Shown one piece after another: positions 50,351 to 58,944 of a stretch of 64,000 nt of DNA. The notes under the pieces were generated by a model. That model saw only the letters and a program-made list of their open reading frames with translations, made no database searches and was not told where the DNA came from. The number at the start of each line of letters is the position of its first letter. The stretch's first letter is position 1. The position numbers and the translations under genes were made by a program. This stretch comes from Lentisalinibacter sp964427415. Its GTDB lineage: Bacteria > Pseudomonadota > Gammaproteobacteria > Steroidobacterales > Woeseiaceae. The stretch is from NCBI GenBank assembly GCA_964427415.1, contig CAYRUH010000003.1, positions 67,748 to 131,747 on the forward strand, in the 5' to 3' direction.

Positions 50351-52717
50351 TCAGGCCGGTCTGAGCGGCCAGATGACCGGCAGCACGACCATGACGACGG
50401 CGAACACCACCAGGGTGAGCGGCACCCCCACCCGCAGGTAATCGGTGAACCGGTAGCCGCCCGGGCCCATTACCAGGATGTTGGCGGGATGGGAGATCGG
50501 ACTCATGAAGCTGGCCGCCGCCGCGACGGCCATCGCCATCATCGCGGTTTCCGGCGCGAGCCCCATGTCCGCCATCGCCGAGAGCACGATCGGCGCCATG
50601 ATCACCACGAGCACGGCGGGGGGGATCACCACGGTCGATATCGCGGTCATGGCATAGAGCGAGAAGATCACGGGCCAGGGACCGGCCTCGCCGGTGACCG
50701 AGAGCACGTGGTCGGCGATCCAGGCGGCGGCACCGGTGTCCTGCATCGCCGTGCCCAGCGGCAGCATGCCGGCGATGAGGAAGATGGCGCGCCACTCGAT
50801 GGCCCGGTAGGCCTGCTCCATGGACAGACAGCCGGTCAGCACCATCAGCGTGGCGCCGAATACGGCGGCCACCTGGATGGGCAGCCAGCCGACCAGCACG
50901 CTGGTGACCACACCCAGCATGATGCCGGCGGCGACCGGCGCCCGGCGGGTATCCGGCGGTGCCTTGCCGAGAGGCGTCAGTACCAGGAAGTCCGGGTCCC
51001 GCTCCAGCAGTTCCAGCTTCTCCCGCGGCCCCACCAGCAGCAGCGCGTCGCCGAGCGCCAGCCGCACGTCCCGCAGGTCTTCCTCGACGGGCGCGCCGTT
51101 GCGCCAGATGCCCACCAGCTCCAGGTCGTAGCGCTCGCGGAAGTTCAGTTCCGCCACGCTCTTGCCCACCAGTGAGCTGCGCGGGTCCAGGGTGGCGTCC
51201 TGCATCGCCAGCCGGCGGGACTCGAAGCTGGAGAGCTTCATCGAAGGCTTCGAGTCCAGATCCAGCCCCTGCAATGCCCGCAGCACGTCCAGATCGCCGG
51301 GCTCGCCCTGAATCAGCAGCAGGTCGCTGCCGGCCAGTTCGGTATCCAGACCCGGCAGCAGCTCGAGGTTGCCGTCCCGGAAGGTGGCAAGCACCTTGAA
51401 GTCGAACACATCGGTGAGCCGGGTGCGGCCCAGGGTGCGTCCGGCGAGTTCGGATTCCCGGGGCACGCGGACGACGAAGAGCCGGTCGTCCGCGCCATAA
51501 CGTTTCGTGACTGCGCCGGCGTCGAGCAGGCTCACCTCGGCGAAGTCGCTGACCTCGTGGAGGCCCTCCATGGTCTCCTTGCGTCCCTGCAGCAGCAACC
51601 GGTCGCCGGCACGCAGCGGCACGTAGGCCAGGTTGGTGCGCCGCGGCGGCTGGTCCCGGCGCTGGATGGCCAGCAGGTCCACGCCGAAGCGCTGGCGGAA
51701 GCCGATGTGGGCTACCAGGTCGCCGACCAGGGGCGAGGAGTCCGCCACCACCACCTCCGCCCGGGCGAGCTGCTCGGCGACCATGGACTGGAGCACGGGC
51801 GCCTCGCGTTCGATCACCAGGTCGCTCAGACGCCGCAATTCGCTGAACCGGTCGAGCTGGCCCTGCACCAGCAGCTCGTCGCCGGCGCGCAGCGTGGTCT
51901 GGCGGTTGGGCAGCGTCTCGCTGCGGCCGAAGCGCTGCAGTGCGAGTACCACCAGGTCCGCTGCCGAGGTGATGCGGCTCTCTCCGAGGGTCTTGCCGAC
52001 CAGCATCGAGTCCTGGGGGATGCGCAGCGTGAAGGTGCGCTCGGCCAGCTTGTACTGGGAGCGCAGAGCCCGCTGGCTGCGGCCCCGGTCCCGCTTCTGT
52101 GCCTTGCGCTTCGGCAGGAACAGCCGCCCGACGAGGGCGACGAACAGGGTGCCGGCGACCGTTACGACTGCCCCGACGGGCGTGTAGTCGAATAGTCCGA
52201 AAGGTTCGTAGCCGCCCGCAGCCATGGCGTTGCTGACGAGCAGGTTCGGCGGCGTGCCGATCATGGTCATGAGGCCGCCGAGCAGGCTGGCATAGGCGAG
52301 CGGCATCAGCAGCCGGGACGGGGGGACCCTGGTGCGTCGGGCGATGTCGATCACCACCGGCAGCATGAGCGCGGCCACGCCGATGTTGTTCATGAACGCC
52401 GACAGGAAGCCGGCGGTGAGCATGATCACCGCGATCATTGCCACTTCCCGGCGTCCTGCCAGGCGCATGACCTGGCGGCCTATGACGTTGGCGATGCCCG
52501 TGCGGGTGAGTCCGTCCGAGAGGATGAACATGGCCCAGACGGTGATCACCGCCGTGTTGGAGAAGCCGTCGAAGGCGTCGTCGGGAGACACCAGTCCGGT
52601 GATCGCCAGCGTGCCCAGCACGAGCATGGCCACCACGTCCATGCGGATCCACTCGCCGATGAACAGGACGAGTGCCGCCGCGAGGATGGCCAGGACCAGG
52701 GCGATCTCGAACGTCAT
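50351..52717 (-). CDS. SLC13/DASS-type anion transporter with four RCK_C domains
   Basis: A 788-residue inner-membrane protein. Two membrane halves (residues ~1-205 and ~590-788) flank a cytoplasmic insert of four tandem RCK_C (TrkA-C) domains, each ending in a GD-x-LLVQG/LLLQG-type turn. Transport motifs include FMNNIGVAALMLPV, LMTMIGTPPNLLVSNA in the first half and MSPISHPANILVMGPGG in the second. Related proteins carry sulfate or other anions; the substrate cannot be read. RCK_C domains may regulate it by ligand. The paired SNT/NPP motifs suggest a full SLC13 fold. It ends four bases from the convergent qor gene. Confidence 0.88.
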   Translation of the reverse strand: MTFEIALVLAILAAALVLFIGEWIRMDVVAMLVLGTLAITGLVSPDDAFDGFSNTAVITVWAMFILSDGLTRTGIANVIGRQVMRLAGRREVAMIAVIMLTAGFLSAFMNNIGVAALMLPVVIDIARRTRVPPSRLLMPLAYASLLGGLMTMIGTPPNLLVSNAMAAGGYEPFGLFDYTPVGAVVTVAGTLFVALVGRLFLPKRKAQKRDRGRSQRALRSQYKLAERTFTLRIPQDSMLVGKTLGESRITSAADLVVLALQRFGRSETLPNRQTTLRAGDELLVQGQLDRFSELRRLSDLVIEREAPVLQSMVAEQLARAEVVVADSSPLVGDLVAHIGFRQRFGVDLLAIQRRDQPPRRTNLAYVPLRAGDRLLLQGRKETMEGLHEVSDFAEVSLLDAGAVTKRYGADDRLFVVRVPRESELAGRTLGRTRLTDVFDFKVLATFRDGNLELLPGLDTELAGSDLLLIQGEPGDLDVLRALQGLDLDSKPSMKLSSFESRRLAMQDATLDPRSSLVGKSVAELNFRERYDLELVGIWRNGAPVEEDLRDVRLALGDALLLVGPREKLELLERDPDFLVLTPLGKAPPDTRRAPVAAGIMLGVVTSVLVGWLPIQVAAVFGATLMVLTGCLSMEQAYRAIEWRAIFLIAGMLPLGTAMQDTGAAAWIADHVLSVTGEAGPWPVIFSLYAMTAISTVVIPPAVLVVIMAPIVLSAMADMGLAPETAMMAMAVAAAASFMSPISHPANILVMGPGGYRFTDYLRVGVPLTLVVFAVVMVVLPVIWPLRPA

Positions 52718-52748
52718 GTCGTCGGTTCCGACCTCCCTGTCACGGCGG

Positions 52749-53873
52749 CTACAGTCGCCGCACGATGACGCTGCCTATGGAGTAGCCCGCGCCGAAGGAG
52801 CAGATTACGCCGAGGTCGCCGGCCGCGAGCCCCTGCCGGTGCCGGTGGAAGGCGATGACGGAGCCGGCGGACGCCGTATTGGCGAACTCGTCCAGTACGA
52901 CCGGCGCCTCGTCCTCTCCCGCATCGCGGCCGAGCAGCCGCTTCACGACCAGCTGGTTCATGTTCAGGTTCGCCTGATGCAGCCAGTAGCGCCCGACTTC
53001 GGCCACGTTGATGCCGCTGTCACGCAGATGCGCGCCGATGTGATCGGCAGCCAGGGGCGAGACTTCCTTGAACACCTTGCGACCCTGCTGGCGGAACAGT
53101 TTGCCGCTGTCGAAGAAATCGGCCTCGGGGCTGCGGTTGATGAAGCCGAAGTCGTTGCGGATATTGTTGGAATAGAGGGTGGCGAGCCGGGTCCCCAGCA
53201 CTTCCCAGCGTTCCTCCGCCCGGCTCTCGTCGGCACGCTCCAGAACCATGGCCGTGCAGACGTCGCCGAAGATGAAATGCGCATCCCGGTTGCGCCAGTT
53301 GATGTGCGCCGAAGTGATCTCCGGGTTCACGATCAGCACGCGCCGGGCGGAGCCGCCGGCGATCGCGTCGGCGGCATTCTGCATGGCGAAGGTGGCCGAC
53401 GAGCAGGCCACGTTCATGTCGTAGGCATAGCCGCGCGCGCCGATGGCATGCTGCACCTCGACCGCCAGTGCCGGATAGGGCCGCTCCAGGTTGGAGCAGG
53501 AGAGGATGACCGAGTCGATGTCGCCGCCCGTGAGCCCGGCGTTCTCCAGGGCCTGCTGCGCGGCCGCCACCGAGATCTCGGCGCTGGGCGACAGCTCGTC
53601 CTCGTCACGCTCCGGGAACACCGGCCACATGCGCTCGGGGTCCAGGACGCCTTCCCGCGTGTAGACATAGCGGTGGCGGATGCCGGAGGCGTTCTCGATG
53701 AACTCGGGGCTGGACTTCTCGGGCGCTTCCAGATCGCCTGCGGCCACCGCGTCTGCGTTCTCCGCGAGGAAACGGTCGACGTAGGCGTTGTAGGCGGCCA
53801 CCAACTCCTCGTTGTCGATGCCCTGCTCCGGCACCCAGAGTCCGGTCCCGCTGATTACGACGCCTGTGGCCAT
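52749..53873 (-). CDS. beta-ketoacyl-ACP synthase III, PA3286-type (beta-oxidation shunt)
   Basis: A 374-residue KAS III. The catalytic Cys is in NVACSSATFAMQNA, His in WLHQANLNMN and Asn in EFANTASAGS. It is longer than E. coli FabH (317), with an N-terminal insertion (NAYVDRFLAENADAVAAGDL) and closely follows the P. aeruginosa PA3286 protein as I recall it. That enzyme condenses octanoyl-CoA from beta-oxidation with malonyl-ACP, moving chains into fatty acid synthesis. FadE is in the same window. Function is by analogy. The gene stands alone. Confidence 0.87.
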   Translation of the reverse strand: MATGVVISGTGLWVPEQGIDNEELVAAYNAYVDRFLAENADAVAAGDLEAPEKSSPEFIENASGIRHRYVYTREGVLDPERMWPVFPERDEDELSPSAEISVAAAQQALENAGLTGGDIDSVILSCSNLERPYPALAVEVQHAIGARGYAYDMNVACSSATFAMQNAADAIAGGSARRVLIVNPEITSAHINWRNRDAHFIFGDVCTAMVLERADESRAEERWEVLGTRLATLYSNNIRNDFGFINRSPEADFFDSGKLFRQQGRKVFKEVSPLAADHIGAHLRDSGINVAEVGRYWLHQANLNMNQLVVKRLLGRDAGEDEAPVVLDEFANTASAGSVIAFHRHRQGLAAGDLGVICSFGAGYSIGSVIVRRL

Positions 53874-54060
53874 GTCCTTCCTTCGCCTGGATCAAGCGGT
53901 ACTTTAGCGACTCGGGCCTGCCCTGCACAGGGCGCCGGTCAGTCGAGGAAGGAGCGGATGATGCTGGCCCTGGCGCAACCGCACCCTTGCGTCAACGTTT
54001 CCCTGGATCTCGCCGAGCGCTTACACTCGGCGCCGGCCACGCCCAGTCCACAGGAATAGC

Positions 54061-54945
54061 ATGCCTGACCGTTACCGCCCGAGAGTCCCGCGTTACGCGG
54101 CCCGTCACGAGATCCGCGGGGTAACCTACCACGTGAATCTGTGGGGCGATCGGGAAGCGCCGCTGCTCTTGCTGCTGCACGGCTGGGGCGACGCCGGCTC
54201 CACCTTCCAGTTCGTGGTCGACGCACTGCAGCACGACTGGTTCGTCGTCGCGCCGGACTGGCGCGGTTTCGGCAAGTCCCGGCACCGCACCTACGGCTAC
54301 TGGTTCCCCGACTACCTGGCGGACCTGGACGAGCTGCTGGCCATCTACAGCCCGGACGAGCCCGCCCGCGTGGTCGGCCACAGTATGGGCGGGAACATTC
54401 TCTCCCTGTACGGCGGCGTGATGCCGGAGCGGGTCGCGAAGCTGGTGAATATCGAGGGTTTCGGCCTGCACAACGGCGATCCGGCGGACGCGCCGAAGCG
54501 CTATCGGGAGTGGATCGAGGATCAGCGCCGCAACAAGGGCTATTCCCGTTACGACCGCTTCGAGGAGCTGGCGGAGCGAGTCCGGAAGCGCAGCCCCACC
54601 CTGGCCGACGACCGGGCCCTGTTCGTGGCGGAGCGCTGGGCCGAGGTCGACGAGGACGGCAAGGTCACGCTGAGGGCCGATCCGGCCCACAAGTTGCGCA
54701 ACCCCGTCCTGTACCGGCGCGCCGAGGCCGAGGCGTGCTGGCATGCCGTGACCGCGCCGGTGCTGTTCGTGATCGGCGGCAATACGAATTTCAGCGCGCC
54801 GGATATGCGCTGGGTGGACGCAGACAATGCCTTCGGCGCTTTCCCGCGGCTCACCAAGCGCATCATCCCGGGTGCCGGGCACATGGTGCATTTCGAGCAG
54901 CCGGAGGCACTCGCCACCGCCATCGAGGAGTTCCTGCTCGACTGA
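54061..54945 (+). CDS. alpha/beta hydrolase
   Basis: A 294-residue hydrolase. The oxyanion motif is LLLHGWGDAGSTFQ, the nucleophile Ser is in VVGHSMGGNI, and the catalytic His is in PGAGHMVHFEQPEAL. DWRGFGKS is the standard early loop. The substrate cannot be told; related proteins are esterases or epoxide-type hydrolases. Divergent from the KAS III gene across 187 bases. No signal peptide, so cytoplasmic. Confidence 0.9.
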   Translation: MPDRYRPRVPRYAARHEIRGVTYHVNLWGDREAPLLLLLHGWGDAGSTFQFVVDALQHDWFVVAPDWRGFGKSRHRTYGYWFPDYLADLDELLAIYSPDEPARVVGHSMGGNILSLYGGVMPERVAKLVNIEGFGLHNGDPADAPKRYREWIEDQRRNKGYSRYDRFEELAERVRKRSPTLADDRALFVAERWAEVDEDGKVTLRADPAHKLRNPVLYRRAEAEACWHAVTAPVLFVIGGNTNFSAPDMRWVDADNAFGAFPRLTKRIIPGAGHMVHFEQPEALATAIEEFLLD

Positions 54946-54973
54946 GACGACGCTCGACAGCTGGTGATCCATC

Positions 54974-54999
54974 CACTACTGTACGCCAATACAGTGGTG
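54974..54999. repeat. hairpin-forming inverted repeat after the hydrolase gene
   Basis: CACTACTGTA and TACAGTGGTG (54974-54983, 54990-54999; one mismatch) flank a 6-base loop, 29 bases after the hydrolase stop. It lacks a following T run, so it is not a classic intrinsic terminator; it could limit read-through or be an operator for the helicase gene. Confidence 0.4.
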
Positions 55000-55093
55000 A
55001 GCCAGCGATTCGTGGCCTATCCGTGCAGAATCCGCGGACCGACGGGTCCGGCCGACTGGACTGGCCGAAGAATCTGTACGATTAACTCTTGTG

Positions 55094-57217
55094 ATGAAAG
55101 ATTCGGTTGCAGAAAACCAGTCACCGGCGGGCGCCGCGGCGGCGACGCCCGAGCATCTGGCCCGCCTGAATCCCGCCCAACGGGAGGCGGCGGTGTGGGG
55201 TGAGCGCGGGGCGGGCGGCGGTTTCCGCGCCGGTCCCTTGCTGGTTATCGCCGGCGCCGGCACCGGCAAGACGATGACGCTGGCACACCGGGTGGCCAAT
55301 CTGGTGATCGAGGGGGTGGATCCCGACCGCATCCTGCTGCTGACCTTCACCCGGCGGGCGGCGGAGGAGATGCTGCGCCGGGCGCGGGCCATCGTGCGCC
55401 GCTCGCTCAAGCTCTCGGAGGACTCCCGGGCCGTGCGCTTCGCCTGGTCGGGCACCTTCCACTCCGTCGCCAACCGGCTGCTGCGCCACTATGCGCGCAA
55501 CGTCGGGCTCGACCCTGCGTTCTCGGTGCTGGATCGCGGCGACGCGGCGGACCTGATGGACCTGGTGCGCCACGAGCTCGGCCTCAGCGCCAGGGCACGG
55601 CGCTTCCCGAAGAAAGACACCTGCCTCGCCATCTATTCCCGCTGCGTCAATGCCCGGGAGGACATCGGCGACTGCCTGCGTACGTCCTATCCCTGGTGCG
55701 GCGACTGGGAGCAGGAGCTGCGGGAACTTTTCCGCCGTTACGTCGAGACCAAGCAGCAGCATCAGGCGCTGGACTATGACGACCTGCTGCTCTACTGGTA
55801 TCACCTGGTGTCGGATCCGCAGCTGGCGGCGGCCATCGGCGGGCGCTTCGATCACGTGCTGGTCGACGAGTACCAGGACACCAACGTGCTGCAGGCGGAG
55901 ATCCTGCACGCCATCAAGCCCGGCGGCGACGGCGTCACGGTGGTGGGCGACGATGCCCAGTCCATCTATTCTTTCCGCGCCGCCGAGGTGGAGAACATCC
56001 TCACGTTCCCGGAGCGCTACGCGCCGCCGGCACGGGTGGTCACGCTGGAGCGCAACTACCGCTCGCTGCAGCCGATACTGGATGCTGCCAACGCGCTCAT
56101 CGCCGAGGGCGAGGCCCGGTACGACAAGCAGCTCTGGTCGGAGCGGAGCTCCGGGCGGCGCCCGTGCTACGTGACCGTGGAAGACGTCGACGCGGAGACC
56201 GACTACGTGGTCGGCCAGGTGCTGACGAACCGGGAGGCGGGCCTCGAGCTGAAGCAGCAGGCCGTGCTGTTCCGCGGCGCGCATTCCAGTGATCGCCTCG
56301 AGCTGGAGCTGGTCCGCCGCAACATCCCGTACGTGAAGTACGGCGGCCTGAAGTTCCTGGAATCCGCCCACATCAAGGACATGCTCGCGGTGCTGAAGTG
56401 GGCCGATAACCCGAAGAACCGGGTCGCGGCCTTCCGGGTGCTGAAGCTGCTGGAGGGGATGGGGCCGGCGCACGCCGGGCGCTGCTACGAGTACGTGGCG
56501 GCGGCGGATTACTCGCTGGCCGCGCTGTCCGCATTCCGCCCGCCGGCCGCCGCCCGGGAAGACTGGCCGGCGCTGGCCGCCCTGATGCGCTCGCTGGCCG
56601 GCCAGCCGGCGGCCGGCGCCTGGCAGACGCAGGTGGCGGAGGTGCGGCGCTGGTACCAGCCGCACCTGGAGCGGCTGTACGACGCCGCCGAGCCCCGTGC
56701 GGCGGATCTGGAGCAGCTGGAGCGGATCGCCGGCAAATACACCGCCCGGGAGCGGTTCCTGTCGGAGCTCACGCTGGACCCGCCCCAGTCCACCGGCGAT
56801 CTGTCCGGGGACCCGCTGCTGGACGAGGACTACCTGATCCTGTCGACCGTGCACTCGGCCAAGGGCCAGGAGTGGGACTCGGTGTTCATTCTCAACGTCT
56901 CCGACGGCAGCTTCCCCTCCGAATTCTCCACAGCGAGCCCGGAGCTGATCGAGGAGGAGCGCCGGCTGCTGTACGTGGCCATGACCCGGGCGAAGCGGGA
57001 TCTGCACCTGATCGCGCCGCTGCGCTATCACGTGACCCAGCAGCACCGCCACGGCGACCGCCACGTCTACGGCGCGCGCAGCCGCTTTCTCACCGAGCGG
57101 GTCCTCGGCGCGTTGGAACCCGTGTTCCATGCCGTCCCCGGCACCGGCGACGGCGGCGGCCTCGGCGTCAGCGAGCGGCGCATCGACGTGGCCGGCAGGC
57201 TGCGCGGCATGTGGTGA
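55094..57217 (+). CDS. UvrD/Rep-family ATP-dependent DNA helicase
   Basis: A 707-residue superfamily 1A helicase. All motifs are present: Walker A IAGAGTGKTMT, Ia LTFTRRAAEEM, II VDEYQDTN, III GDDAQSIYSFRAA, IV LERNYRS, V LSTVHSAKGQEWDSVF and VI YVAMTRAKRDLH. The protein is close to UvrD-type repair helicases but lacks UvrD C-terminal tail features. It ends with low-similarity sequence RIDVAGRLRGMW. The start is ATG 55094 or GTG 55091. Stands alone. Confidence 0.9.
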   Translation: MKDSVAENQSPAGAAAATPEHLARLNPAQREAAVWGERGAGGGFRAGPLLVIAGAGTGKTMTLAHRVANLVIEGVDPDRILLLTFTRRAAEEMLRRARAIVRRSLKLSEDSRAVRFAWSGTFHSVANRLLRHYARNVGLDPAFSVLDRGDAADLMDLVRHELGLSARARRFPKKDTCLAIYSRCVNAREDIGDCLRTSYPWCGDWEQELRELFRRYVETKQQHQALDYDDLLLYWYHLVSDPQLAAAIGGRFDHVLVDEYQDTNVLQAEILHAIKPGGDGVTVVGDDAQSIYSFRAAEVENILTFPERYAPPARVVTLERNYRSLQPILDAANALIAEGEARYDKQLWSERSSGRRPCYVTVEDVDAETDYVVGQVLTNREAGLELKQQAVLFRGAHSSDRLELELVRRNIPYVKYGGLKFLESAHIKDMLAVLKWADNPKNRVAAFRVLKLLEGMGPAHAGRCYEYVAAADYSLAALSAFRPPAAAREDWPALAALMRSLAGQPAAGAWQTQVAEVRRWYQPHLERLYDAAEPRAADLEQLERIAGKYTARERFLSELTLDPPQSTGDLSGDPLLDEDYLILSTVHSAKGQEWDSVFILNVSDGSFPSEFSTASPELIEEERRLLYVAMTRAKRDLHLIAPLRYHVTQQHRHGDRHVYGARSRFLTERVLGALEPVFHAVPGTGDGGGLGVSERRIDVAGRLRGMW

Positions 57218-57303
57218 TGAGCGCCTGCCGGCGCCTGCGTACGTGACGCTCGCTGGTAGACTAGTAGCGAATTTGAAACCGGACGACCCGGGGGAGTTCA
57301 GCC

Positions 57304-58605
57304 ATGCGCCGGAACCGATTCTTCTTCCTTGCACTCACCGCTTTCCTGCCCGCCCTTGCGAGCGCCGATCTCGCCGAGACACTGAAGCAGCAGTCCCAGG
57401 CCGTCGAGCCCCGGGTGATCGAGTGGCGACGTCATTTCCACGAGCATCCGGAGCTGAGCAACCGGGAGTTCCGGACGGCGGAGAAGGTCGCCGAGGAACT
57501 CCGCGCCATGGGGCTCGAGGTGCAGACCGGCATCGCCCATACCGGCGTGGTGGCGCACCTGGAGGGCGGCCGTACGGGGCCGCTGGTGGCGCTGCGCGCG
57601 GATATGGACGCGCTCCCGGTCAGCGAGCGCGTGGACCTGCCTTTCGCCTCGCAGGCGAAGGGCACCTACCGGGGCAGGGAGGTGGGTGTCATGCACGCCT
57701 GCGGCCACGATACGCACATGGCCATGTTGCTCGGAGCCGCCCGGGCGCTGACGGCGGTGCGCGACGAGCTGCCCGGCTCCGTGATGTTCATCTTCCAGCC
57801 GGCCGAGGAGGGTGCGCCCGAGGGTGAAGAAGGCGGTGCCGAGCTGATGCTGAAAGAAGGCCTCTTCGACGAGCGCATGCCGGAGGCCGTCTTCGGCCTG
57901 CACGTCAGCTCCATGCTGCCGGCGGGCATGGTCGGCTACCGGGCCGGACCGGCCATGGCGAGCGCGGACCGCTTCGAGATCGTCGTGCGCGGGCGCCAGA
58001 CCCACGGCTCGCGCCCCTGGGGTGGCGTCGACCCCATCGTCGTCGCCTCGCAGATCGTCATGGCAGCCCAGAGCATCGTCAGCCGCCAGGTGGATATCAC
58101 CGCGGCGCCGGCGGTGCTCTCCTTCGGTGTGATCGAGGGCGGAATTCGCAACAACATCATTCCCGACGAAGTGACGCTGATCGGTACCATCCGCAATTTC
58201 GACATGGACATCCGCAAATCCATCCATGAGAAGCTGGAGCGTACCGCGCGGCTCACGGCGGAGAGCTACGGTGCGACGGCGCAGACCACCATCGATCTCG
58301 GCTATCCGGTAACGGTGAACGATCCGGCGCTCACCGAGGACATGCTCGATACCGTGGTGCGGGTCGCCGGCGAGGGGCGGGTGTTCGAGTCGCCGCTGAT
58401 CACGGGCGCGGAGGATTTCTCCTACTATGCCCAGCGCACACCCGGTCTGTTTCTGTTCCTGGGCGTAACACCGCCGGGCGAGGACCCGATGACGGCACCC
58501 TCCAACCATTCGCCGCTGTTTTACGTGGACGAGAGCGCGCTGGTCACCGGCGTGCAGCTGCTCACCGGCCTGACCCTGGACTTCATGCGCTCGCAAAAAA
58601 TGTAA
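57304..58605 (+). CDS. exported M20-family amidohydrolase
   Basis: A 433-residue enzyme with a signal peptide (MRRNRFFFLALTAFLPALASA). The M20D amidohydrolase pattern is clear: WRRHFHEHPELSNREFRTA, LRADMDALPV, VMHACGHDTHMAMLLG (metal ligands), QPAEEGAPEGEEGG and GAEDFSYYAQRTPG. Family members cleave acyl-amino acids or indole-amide conjugates. Export to the periplasm is unusual for the family but known. The stop is followed by A-rich 8-10 base repeats and a REP palindrome. Confidence 0.9.
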   Translation: MRRNRFFFLALTAFLPALASADLAETLKQQSQAVEPRVIEWRRHFHEHPELSNREFRTAEKVAEELRAMGLEVQTGIAHTGVVAHLEGGRTGPLVALRADMDALPVSERVDLPFASQAKGTYRGREVGVMHACGHDTHMAMLLGAARALTAVRDELPGSVMFIFQPAEEGAPEGEEGGAELMLKEGLFDERMPEAVFGLHVSSMLPAGMVGYRAGPAMASADRFEIVVRGRQTHGSRPWGGVDPIVVASQIVMAAQSIVSRQVDITAAPAVLSFGVIEGGIRNNIIPDEVTLIGTIRNFDMDIRKSIHEKLERTARLTAESYGATAQTTIDLGYPVTVNDPALTEDMLDTVVRVAGEGRVFESPLITGAEDFSYYAQRTPGLFLFLGVTPPGEDPMTAPSNHSPLFYVDESALVTGVQLLTGLTLDFMRSQKM

Positions 58606-58621
58606 AAAATGTAAGAAATGC

Positions 58622-58674
58622 AGGAGGGGCTTTAGCCCCGATCAAGAATATGAATCGGGGCTAAAGCCCCTCCT
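58622..58674. repeat. REP palindrome (type GTAGGAGGGG)
   Basis: Two perfect 21-base inverted arms are separated by 11 bases; each arm begins or ends in AGGAGGGG/CCCCTCCT and itself contains a GGGGCTTTAGCCCC hairpin. It is flanked by TACCGG. A similar element occurs at 62459 and a degenerate single unit at 58958. Typical of repetitive extragenic palindromes; no RAYT transposase gene is in the window. Confidence 0.9.
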
Positions 58675-58839
58675 ACCGGTTATTGACGTCTACCGGCGGG
58701 CTCTGATTAATATAAAGGCGGTTGCGTAGACCGGAACTGTGACTCCCTTCACGCTGTCGCAGGGGGCAGACGTGAATCCGGTCACGACAACCGCCCGGTT
58801 TCGCCTCGAAACTGGGATTGCGCGGTTGGCTCGGGGGAT

Positions 58840-58875
58840 GAGCCTTCGCTCAGGCTCTGCGCACACCTCTGTGCG
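58840..58875 (+). other. two adjacent hairpins in the leader of the 58945 gene
   Basis: GAGCC-TTCGCTCA-GGCTC (58840-58857) is directly followed by CGCACA-CCTC-TGTGCG (58860-58875), both perfect. They lie 70-105 bases before the start codon and could form a structured 5' leader. Role unknown. Confidence 0.35.
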
Positions 58876-58944
58876 AAGCGGATGTGGAGTTCATTCGCCA
58901 GGCCGGCCGATATCGCGCTCGCGCGAGTCGAGGAGGTGTAGCGC

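Larger units (their letters stand above)
58606..58944. other. 339-base spacer with REP palindrome, possible promoter and hairpins
   Basis: No gene. From left: short A-rich repeats, a REP palindrome (58622-58674), TTGACG at 58683-58688 followed by AT-rich TTAATA/TAATAT 18-19 bases downstream (weak promoter candidate), then two short hairpins (58840-58875) before the next gene. The AT-rich 58706-58716 box is distinct in this GC-rich region. Confidence 0.5.

Noticed and set aside
50256..52652. Alternative frame of ~798 codons overlapping the SLC13 transporter on the same strand
   Set aside because: Composition is Arg/Gly/His-rich without hydrophobic helices; the other frame has full transporter motifs.
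55121..57334. Open frame of ~737 codons on the minus strand opposite the helicase
   Set aside because: Antisense to a helicase with all motifs; no similarity recognised.
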